The notes below the pieces were generated by a model that worked only from the letters and a program-made list of their open reading frames with translations, did no database searches and was not told the origin of the DNA. Below are positions 1-53,700 of a DNA stretch of 64,000 nt, piece by piece. The position numbers were made by a program, and so were the translations under genes. How positions within the stretch are numbered: position 1 is the first letter of the stretch; every line of letters begins with the position of its first letter. The DNA is from Oxyruncus cristatus. Its lineage: Eukaryota; Chordata; Aves; Passeriformes; Cotingidae. Where the stretch lies: assembly GCA_013399855.1 (NCBI GenBank), contig VXAY01002479.1, positions 69,090 to 133,089 on the forward strand. The letters are read 5' to 3'.

Positions 1-44030
<44,030 letters not shown>

Positions 44031-44161
44031 CGCGCCCGCCCGAGGCTTCACCGAGGAGCCCTTCCGAGTGCTGGCCCGGGCAGCCGAAGGGACCGCCCGC
44101 GAGAGGTGCCCTCCGGACGGCCGCCCCCGGCCGCTCCAGCTCCCCGCTCCCGCAGGACGCG

Positions 44162-44531
44162 CGTATCGCAGCAGCGCTCTCCCGGCACACACGGGTATCC
44201 CGGCAGCGCTCCCCCGGCACACCGGCGTATCCCGGCAGCGCTCCCCCGGCACACACGGGTATCCCAGCAGCGCTCCCCCGGCACACCGGCGTATCCCGGC
44301 AGCGCTCCCCCGGCACAGAAGGGTATCCCGGCAGCGCTCCCACAACACAAGAGTATCCCGGGGGGCGCTCCCACAACACAAGAGTATCCCGGGNGGCACA
44401 CACGGGTATCCCGGCAGCGCTCCCCCGGCACAGAAGGGTATCCCGGCAGCGCTCCCCCGGCACACACGCGTATCCCGGCAGCGCTCCCACAACACAAGAG
44501 TATCCCGGGGGCGCTCCCACAGCACACGCGT
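44162..44531. repeat. GC-rich minisatellite, ~32-bp unit, 12 copies
   Basis: Each unit begins GTATCCCGGCAGCGCTCC and ends in one of several variants: GGCACACACGG, GGCACACCGGC, GGCACAGAAGG, or a shorter ACAACACAAGA type. Units are 22-32 bases, and one contains the N at 44394. The array ends about 130 bases upstream of the CFAP46 start codon. It produces long false open frames in all phases. Confidence 0.95.
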
Positions 44532-44655
44532 GCACCTCCCGCCCCTCTGGCCTCGCCAGCCCCGGTGGCCCCGGCCCCAGGCGGGGAAGCTGAGGCCGGG
44601 CCTGCCCCGGTCCCGTTGCGGAACCGCCGCGGAGGGCTCGGGCTCGGGCTCGCGG

Positions 44656-44669
44656 GTGACACCGGTAAC
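44656..44669. promoter_or_regulatory. RFX X-box-like motif 1
   Basis: GTGACACCGGTAAC resembles the X-box GTNRCC(N0-3)RGYAAC. The right half is perfect and the left half has one mismatch. RFX factors drive ciliary genes, and this site lies between two of them. Confidence 0.5.
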
Positions 44670-44712
44670 GCCTGGTGGCTTCCTAGGGATGGAAGCATCG
44701 CTAAGAAATGCT

Positions 44713-44724
44713 TTCACCGGTAAC
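44713..44724. promoter_or_regulatory. RFX X-box-like motif 2
   Basis: TTCACCGGTAAC has the same perfect GGTAAC half and one mismatch in the left half with no spacer. It is about 55 bases from motif 1 and shares CACCGGTAAC with it. Confidence 0.45.
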
Positions 44725-44814
44725 TCTTGTCACCCTCATGAAAGCTTCTAACGTGAAACCTTTTTGAAATAAAGCAAACACCACCCGCCGGTGAATCTTT
44801 GGTCTGAAACAGAA

Positions 44815-46609
44815 CAAAATGCCCGAGGACGTTTGGACCGTATCTGCCAGTGCAGGAAGAAGACGCAGGTGAGGGTAAATAAACCTTTAGAGAACAACAG
44901 TCCAGAAAAGAGAGACAGTAAAAAACAAAAGCAAATAAACAAACAAACAAAACAAACAAACAAAAAAAGGAAGCTGCCTGACTGCACTGACATAAAGACA
45001 TACCAAATGAGGTATTTAAACCTTCACCACCGCCTCTCAAGTACTTGGTCGTGCCAGATTCTGAGAGGGAAATCATCGTGGTCATAAAGATAAGGCATAC
45101 ATATATAAATTACAGACATAAATTCAGTTTTAAACCTGGACTTTGCAAGGTGGAATTCAGGAGTAGACTCGTTCTTAAACCCTACCTATACTACTTACCC
45201 CTGGGCCATGGAGCCCATTTAAATTAAGTAACTATCTTGCTTCTGTGAATGTCAGTGAACACATATAAAACTAATTTGAAAACTAGGTGGGCAAGGAAAG
45301 AGAACCGTATAGCAAACCGATTTCTGAAGCAGAAAGCAATATATTGCTCATGTGTAATGATGTTAGGTAGTAATAACAGTGGCTTACTCTGGCTTACCAT
45401 TATAAACATACAATGTTTGTACCAAACTTTGTACCTTTTGCAGGACTCAGCTACAGACCAGACACTTCTGGATGTCTTCCAGCAGAATCCCAGACACAGG
45501 TAGGACTAGCGTGTCCTGATAGAAAAATCAATTTGTGGAAGCCCTACTGACTCAGGAAGAGGCACTTCTGAAATTTAGATGGTAGTCAAAATGGCACCAC
45601 CATAATACAAAGTCTCAAATTATTCCATTTATTATTCATCCTCATTAAATACCTGTGCTAAGAGTCCGGTTGTATTGTCCCCAATTCAATGAAAAATTAC
45701 TGGCTACATAATGAAAAATGGTTACATGGTTTGTGATAGAAATGTGACTGTTAAAATCTACGAATTATGTCATAGTAAAATGACTAGGAAAATATAGAAA
45801 GGAAACAAACGAGACCAAGTTAAAATCACCCATTTTAATTAATTTTTAAATAAACTGAAAGGAACAAAATCAACGAACTGATTTAAAAAAAAAAGTGTAG
45901 ATTTGGGGGGATGGTCATATATTACTTAGCTAAGCTTTCTGACTTTTGTTAAATTGTAACCCAATATAGAATGACTGGTACTCAAATCTGGAAACTAAGA
46001 AGTAGGTATTCATCCTCCCAGTTGTTACCCAACAACAGTTATGACTTCCTGACACTTGTTAGAAACCAGTGGCTAATTGCTGATAGCTTTTGCTGTGTCC
46101 TTTACTGCCACTAAAGTCACCTTTGTACAAATAGATTAAAATCATCATGTTAACCAACATAATAAAAACTTTAAAAATAGAACATCTCCTGTAAATGGTC
46201 AAACGAAAGTGCCTCAGGGAGGTTACTTCACACTCCATTTGCCTTTTATAGGAATTCTTTTACTTTCCTTGGATAGATGAGGTACTGGATAACATCCCTG
46301 GTTCCAGTCCTCCTACACACAAGGTGAGTCTGGAGGGAATGAGAAATAGTACTGACCTAACACTCTGTAATGAGAATAGTACAGAATGTCAAAGGAACCA
46401 TTGTTTTGCTCCATGTGCTTTTTAATTGTAATTACTTTCTGATTCTTTCATGCTCTGGCTTGCAGATTCAAACATTTCATATGTTACAAGTTTGTCCTTC
46501 TCAGACAGCTTTTCTGTGGTGTGTTTTTTTAACACGTAAGAGGGTACAAAAATGGTTTTCCATAGCATTTTCTCGTCTGTTGTTCCTTTCCTACGCTGAG
46601 AGAGTTTAG
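44815..46609 (+). other. Candidate spliced transcript between CFAP46 and TCTN3
   Basis: Exon-like segments with good splice sites: one ending 44868 (GCAG then GTGAGG), 45444-45499 (TTGCAG, GTAGGA), 46252-46323 (TTATAG, GTGAGT) and 46466-46609 (TTGCAG to a stop). In one phase all junctions stay open. The third segment reads FFYFPWIDEVLDNIPG and the second reads SYRPDTSGCLPAESQTQ. I found no ATG in that phase in the first segment, so a 5' exon may be missing. I do not recognise the protein. It may be a non-coding RNA divergent from CFAP46, an unannotated small gene, or chance. Confidence 0.35.
44931..44968. repeat. (AAAC)n simple repeat
   Basis: About nine AAAC units, slightly impure, just downstream of the CFAP46 CpG island. 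Confidence 0.9.
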
Positions 46610-46880
46610 GGCCAACTTCACAATCTGTATTGAAGGTGCTGTCCCATCTCTTTATGCACCCTGGAGTTTATGCATGACTGTGGAGATAGACACACATTCC
46701 CATTATTCCCAAGCTGCATCCTAACGTCATGCCGTGTATCCATGCTTCAAGGTGGGCTGACCGACGTGGTTGCGGTCAAACGAACTGTGTGACAGCCCGT
46801 CTCTTATCACCGTAAATCCCCGCGCCTGGGACGAGTCGAGTGCCTGCCAGGGCTCCTCCCAGCGCAGGGCCGGCCCGGCG

Positions 46881-47014
46881 NNNNNNNNNNNNNNNNNNNN
46901 NNNNNNNNNNNNNNNNNNNNNNNNNNNNNNNNNNNNNNNNNNNNNNNNNNNNNNNNNNNNNNNNNNNNNNNNNNNNNNNNNNNNNNNNNNNNNNNNNNNN
47001 NNNNNNNNNNNNNN
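46881..47014. other. Assembly gap
   Basis: A run of 134 N within a GC-rich island. The true length is unknown. By position it probably contains TCTN3 exon 1. Confidence 0.99.
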
Positions 47015-47208
47015 GCTGTGGCGCCTCCCGCGACACCGGGCCCGGGTCCCGGCGGGAACCGCGGCTCAGCCGCCCGGGCTTTGCTGCGCTGAGGCCGCGG
47101 CCCCGGAGCACCGGCACAGCGCAGCGCCTGGCCGGGGGCTGGGAGGGGACGCCCGGGGCCGGCACCGCGACGGCCCAGGAGGAGCGCGGCTCGGTTACTC
47201 CGCGATGA

Positions 47209-47299
47209 GGCGGAGGGAGCTGAGAGGTCCGGTCGTAGTAGAAGAAGCTTTGTACGATGGGAAGACAGTCCAGCAAGTACAGACCGCGAGATTCCGTCA
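47209..47299 (+). CDS. Possible alternative TCTN3 5' exon
   Basis: An ATG at 47209 opens MRRRELRGPVVVEEALYDG and reaches a GTGAGG donor in phase 2, which joins in frame to the TCTN3 exon at 47650. It lacks the cysteine-rich tectonic N-terminus and a signal peptide, and the frame is also open upstream to the gap. It may be coding, 5' UTR or chance. Confidence 0.25.
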
Positions 47300-47649
47300 G
47301 TGAGGAGGATGGTTTCGGTTACTGCAGAGCAAAATCTGCAGATTGCACTTGGGAAGAGGACCGAGAACAGCTTTAATGCATGGACACTGATTTTTTTTTA
47401 CCACTTCTTCTTCCAGGGAGTTTCAAAGTGATTTCTGAATATAGTAATAGAGAGGCTCCACAAAGTTACTGCAATGACAAGAGAGGCTTTGTGTAATTTA
47501 TTGTCAGTGCAGATTGTACAACAGCACATCTAAACTGATGAAAAGTAAATTCTGTGTTCTGTTGTTGGCATTGAGTAATGTAAAATACCAGATTTTGCAA
47601 GAATAACCTCTTTAACAGTTTGCTGGGTGTGGGGGGCTTGTCTTTGCAG

Positions 47650-47768
47650 GTCTGTGAGTCAAGTGTGTGTGGAAAAGTCACTCATTTTCAGAAGTAACAC
47701 CCCTTATCCTACAGACATCATTGCTGTCCCTGGTGGACATGATCTGTTCTGTGTGCAGCTGGATGACT
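47650..47768 (+). CDS. TCTN3: TCTN3 exon (first recognised)
   Basis: A TTGCAG acceptor and GTAAGT donor. It encodes [15 protein letters not shown] and [12 protein letters not shown]. It begins with one base of a split codon, so a coding exon must precede it. Confidence 0.93.
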
Positions 47769-50700
47769 GTAAGTAACCTTTCTTGTCACACGTTTCATTC
47801 ATAGATTGCCTCTGCATAGGGAATCTTTTTTTTTAAACTGATACATTGTAATTGTTACTGATTATTTTGGTGTTCCAGTGAGAGGTTAATGAATCGGGGT
47901 CTGATCACCAAGGGCAAACACAAATAAAGATGATTGCTGCACTCTGTGTAAGGGTAGGGTTTCTGGCTAAGCACAAATCAGCCTTTATCGTTTGCTTGTG
48001 TATCTGAGATACTTTACTTAGTTTGCTACACTTGAGCAACAAGTAAGGAAATTTGAAATATCCCACTTTTATCCTTTTCAGAAAGTGATTTTTTACTGTA
48101 TTTTGGATTCTTTATTACATGTGCTTATTTTCATCTTCTCATCTGGCACTGATTTTTTCACTGGTAATCATATACTCTTTTAGCATACGCCATTAACAGT
48201 CTTTTTCCATTTTCCACTTTGTATTTCATTTGACTGAATGATGTCTCCAGCATTCATTGCTATTCAGTAGGGTCTCACATTTGAACACACCATTTTGAGT
48301 CATTTGTATGGGAGTTTTGACCCACAGTCTCAGCTACTTCTGACCTAAATCCATGAGCATTTTGGGTTGGGTAGTGCTCAGGAGGTTAGCGGGTACAACA
48401 ACTAGTCAAAACAGGGTTAGTTTCATACTATCTAGTCCTGCTTGTCAGCTCTTTACAGATGCTGCCTGAATGTTTTGCATACATTCAGAGCACAACTACA
48501 AGTGTTTTCTTTTTAAGTCTAATGATTATACCCTCAATTGATGGTTAAGAAAGGTGCTCTGTGCACCTACTTTTGTGAACCTTGTAGGAGCTTAATATTC
48601 CTTTGACTTGTATCTTCTTCAAAGGTTTACTGGATTGCTTGATTAATGCTGTATTTGGATATTCAAAAGCTTTTGTTTCTTCGTGCTCCACTGTTCTGAG
48701 CATCTGCTCTGCCCTTAAACAGCAGAATTACATTGAAAGCTTGTTTGTTTGGGTTTTATTATGTATGTGTTTTCCCCCAGAACCTACTGGATTACTTAAA
48801 TTCTTTTTGGTACTACTGTAATCGAGAATACTGACACTTGTTCCTGTTGTCAGTAGGATCTCTGGTCCTTGAACCTTGTAAGATGTTTCATTTGGATGTA
48901 TTGAAAAGTTTATTGCTCAAACAAGCACATTGATGAGTCTGCATAGCACATCTTTAATAATTTGCCATTTTATAACAGTGTTTTATCAGCAATAATTTAA
49001 TGCATTACAGCATTGTAACCATAGTACTGAATACCACTGGGTCAAGAGGGAATCACTGTGGAATATCAAGTGAAAGTCTGTTTTTTAGAATACCTGTTGT
49101 GTATTTATACTTAGAGTTTTACCAACCTCAATTATTTTGAATCCATTTAATGTCACTTTTAATGATCTCATAAATTGGTAGTGCTTCATGATTAAAATGT
49201 CATGTGTGTCTAATTTGGGTATCTCACAGAAATGACAGCACATATTAAAATAGTTGTAAAGCAGTTTTCATGCTTTTTGGAAAGTCACTTCGTGTATTAA
49301 CATCTCTTAATGAATCATGAACAGTACAAACTACTTATGATGTCATCCTATTCCTAGACCATATTAGCCTGTTAGAAGTGTTACGTTGGGTTAATTAGTA
49401 TAAGGCACTATCTAGCTTATAATTGCTGAAGCTGTTCCTTTTAAAAATATTGGCACAATATTTACTTTTATCTTTTCTAGTAATTTGATATTGGCCAATT
49501 TATTTTTTTTCTCTTTTCAAACTCTAGCGAAGCTGAACTATTTCCAACAGCCCCAGGATATCAAAGAATCTGATTTTATGAAGTTCTTAGAGAAGTATAG
49601 CAGATACTCTTTCATAGCACCATCACAAGTCCAGCCGTCGTTCTCTGCTTTTTACCGTGTGAGTTGAAATAGTAATCAGTTGGCACATACACTTCTACTA
49701 AAGCTGTCTGATGAGATCTAATGACAAAAGATTGAAAGAGTCTTATTTTTGTATCTGTAATCCATATTATCACAGAATCATAGCATATCCTGAGTTGGAA
49801 GGGACCCACAGGGACCATCCAGTCCAAGACATGGCCCTGCACAGGACACCCCGACAATCCCACTCTGTCCCTGAGAGCATTGCCCAAACACTCCTTGAGC
49901 TCTGGCAGCCTTGGGGCTGTGACCACTGCCCTGGGGAGCCTGTTCAGTGCCCAACCACCCTCTGGGGGAAGAACCTTTTCCTGAGATCCAACCTAAACCT
50001 GCCCTGGCACAGCTCCAGCCGTTCCCTGGGTCCTGTCACTGCTCACAGGGAGCAGAGATTGGTGCTGCCCATCAGCTGCCCTTTGTGAGGAAGCTGCAGA
50101 CCCTGATAAGGTCTGACCTCAGTCTGCTCTTCTCCAGGCTGAGCAGACCAAGTGCCCTTAGCTGCTCCTCATATGGCTTCCCCTCCAGGCCCTTCACCAT
50201 CTCCGTTGCCCTCCTTTGAATGCTCTGCAATAGCTTTAGATCTTACGTTGTGGTGCCCAAAACTGCCCTCAGGGCTCCAGGTGAGGCCACCCCAGAGCAG
50301 AGCAGGACAATCCCCTCCCTCGACCAGTTTGTGATGCTGAACCTTATGCACTCCAAGACAGAGGTGGCCCTCCTGGCTACCAGAGCACACTGCTAAAGTG
50401 TTTGTTTCTCAGTTCTTTTCATTCCTTAGTGTATAAAAAGTACCTGATTAGTTTTCTTGTATATAAAAGGTTGGACAACCTTTTAAACAAAGGTGAGTGT
50501 ACACAAAGAAGAGGTATAGATTTGTCTGTCTACCCCAATGATGATATCACCTTGTATTCCACAGCAATTTTGTGATTTCTCCAAATTGTCTTTTCAGGCT
50601 GGTGATCCAATCCTAATCTACTTTGATTCATCATCTGTACTGAGCACGCTTAGACAGCCAGTAAAAATGGGAGCCAGTGGACTGTGTGTTGATGGAAATC

Positions 50701-53700
50701 CTGCTGGTTAGTAAAGGGGGAAAAATGTTGCAGGGTGATTTGCTTTTGTTTTATCTGTTGTCATGTCTTAACTCAGGCTTCCTGGACAGTAAACGTACAA
50801 GCTGTACTCGGATTTTTGCCAATTTGAGCAAGAGCTGCATGACTGACCCTGCCCTTGATGCTGCCTCTTACTACCGGGACTTCACTGTACTAAAGGTGCA
50901 TGTCAGATTTCTTGCTTTTGTGCAAAATCATGGTTGCTTGACTTTGCATTGCTTTCCTCTGCAGCTTCAGCTAACTGGAAAACTGAAAGTCATCTGGTAT
51001 GTCATCTCTGATGTCCTAATTGTTGAGGCCTTCTTGCTGGGACACCTGCTAAAAATGTTGTGATTGGTGATAATCCTTCAAATTACTTCCAAATAAATTT
51101 CAGTTATTAGAAATTCTTAATGGATTTAACAGGTGCTTCACTGATACTTCATAGTTTTAATGGTTTATGTAGACTCTCTTGCATTTTAAACAGACTGTTT
51201 TTCGAAGTATTCCTTTCTATTCCATCAGTTTGATCAACCAAGTAATACATGTTCTCACTAAAGAATTAGGATTTGTTTTACACAATAAAAATCTAAAATC
51301 ATTTTGATTTACCTCTAAAATCATATTGAAGGCCACTTATCAATATTAGCTCTATTTACAGTCATAGATTGAATTCCATATCAATTTCTCCACTATTTAT
51401 TTTGATTTAATTTCAAAGTAATGGATTTACTGTTCTGGGTTCATCGTGCTGGTCTTACTGAAAGTTTATATGAAAATATCGCTTCTTGCCTTCTAGAGTT
51501 TCTCTGGTGAAGAGAGAAAACAACATTGTAAATATGAACAACTTACTAAGGCTGATGACTGTTCCCCCTTATATTGGAAATGTAAATCAGCATAACTGTA
51601 GTAGAGAGTATTCTATTGATCAGATTTAACTCATCTTTTCAGAGCTTTCTTTGTCATTGTGGCCAAAGTTCAGTTTTTCCTTAACTGGAAGCTCAAGTAA
51701 TTACTTGATGGCAGAAGAAGGAGTTCCAGGAATGGATCACAGATATAATACTTCAAAGTAGCTGCATTTTGCGGGACATTAGCAAGGCCAAGATTAAATT
51801 TGTCTTCTGATGTTCTAGAATGCATTTTGTGGATTAGGTTTGTGATTTATAGATCACAAAATGATGACAAGTTTTACACATCTGGAATAAACCAAGTAAT
51901 TTTGTCAATATAATATGTAGGTTCTGTTTAGTGATGATTTCATAATGTTAGGCACTTGCAAACACAGACATTTACTTGCGGGTTTTTTTGGTGTTATATA
52001 ATGATTTGTTTATTTTCTCCAGGTCCCAGTTAATGGTACCATTGTGCAATCCATGAAGGTCAGTCTCTGTCTCCAATGAAAATAATTTCTACTTCTGAAA
52101 TAAAACATACTTGAAATCTGAAGCATTCATAGTAATGTCCATGGGTTGGGAACTTTGGAGAATGGGAATGTGCTGTGTCTGAGACAAGTTTTTTTTTTTT
52201 GGACAAAAGTGTGACATTATAGAAAAAAATTAGGGATAAAAGGAAGGCTGTACTTTTAAAGCACAGATAGGGCTAAAGTCAGGGAGGTAGCTTGTTTTCT
52301 TGGAAAAAAATTGGACATCTGGAGCAGAGTGGTGTGCCCACAGATCACACAGCTACAGCAAGGAGGTAAATCTGGCTTGGATGGAAAAGCAGTGAAAAAG
52401 AGTAAAGAATGCACACTCCTTTTAAACAATTAATAATCGTTCATGTGTTTCCTGTCTCCAGGTAAATGTCACTGCAGTTGCACCGCCTGGAGCTCCCCGT
52501 ATGAGAGACAACACATGTACCAATGTGGTTTCTGAGGTACATGAATCTCCTTTGCACAGCTTAACACAAAGTCATTGCCCTATTACCTTGCTCTGTCTCT
52601 GATTTTCCTCTGAATTGATCTTTCAGGTGATCTATGAGATAGAATACAGTGGCACGAGTGGGATTCAGAGTGTTTCTGTCCAGTTCAAAGTGAGCAACAT
52701 CTCTGGGAACTTTGGATCCTCTCTGCAGCAGCACTTCACTTTGCGCTTCTGGGTCAGTGCCCCCATCCTCCCTGGGCTTTTTCCAAGCTTGTAGCCTGTA
52801 GTTTGTGACCGATTTTTCTAATCTGAAAAGATTAGAACAGTGTCAATGTGTTAGAGGAGTAACAGAACCCTGGGATGCAGATGGTAGTTGAAGGCAGGAG
52901 GGGATGCATTTCTGGTCTCAAGTAAACTTTGCTAGTAGAAAAAGTCAGGCTGAGTGCAAGCATGCAGTCCTGCATTGCACAAATTTCAAGGGGCTGATTG
53001 TTTTTATCCGGTTATTTTTGCTATTGTTTTGGTTTGGGTGATTTTGGTTTTTTTTTTATTGGGGTGGAAGGGAATCACCAGCATGGTCTTGTAAAGAAAA
53101 GGGTTGAAGCTATTGCTTTATCTGAGGTGTTCAGTGTTTGTGAACAAAGTTGCTAAATTTATTCCTGGTACTTATTTAACTTTGCCTGTGCAGCAGAAAA
53201 GAGAGTTACTTTGGAGGGGGTGGAAATCTCAGAAATGCTAATGTGTGTTAAGTTCACATAAATCTTTTCCCATAGAGGCAGTATAAAGTTGGGTAAGTGA
53301 TGACCTAAGGGGTTGATAAGTGTGCAGTGCAACCTTGTTGAAGTTAGCCCCAGAGGCTCTCACCATAAAACAATTTAGAAGTGGAATGTGCCACTAAGAA
53401 TCAGGGTTAAGGCAGGGTTTGTTCTGCAGTTCATCTGTAGAATTGCCCAGACTGATTTGTTCACTTCCTCAGACACAAATGCTGAGCGATAGGAATTCAT
53501 TGTACTGAGAGCTTTCCTGGTAGTATCCACATTTCAGGTACTAACATTTAGTTTTTTACCTCCTGGACTGCAAGTGAACTTTCCAGGTAAGAAAGATACT
53601 TTGGAAATAAATAATGGGAGTTTTAGTAGTGCATAATATTCAGTCATTAAAAAAATGGCTTACACTTACATTTTTGAGAGTATGACTTTGATGTTTGGAG

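Larger units (their letters stand above)
46800..47310 (+). promoter_or_regulatory. TCTN3: CpG island around the gap, likely TCTN3 promoter
   Basis: Both flanks of the gap are strongly GC- and CpG-rich, unlike the AT-rich sequence outside. The first recognised TCTN3 exon starts 340 bases downstream. Confidence 0.65.

Noticed and set aside
46770..47303. Open frame of 177 codons across the gap
   Set aside because: A third of it is unknown residues from the N run. Only the piece after 47209 is kept, as a weak candidate exon.
49612..50390. Cluster of open frames of 60-125 codons
   Set aside because: All fall in or overlap the reverse-oriented CR1 copy inside a TCTN3 intron.
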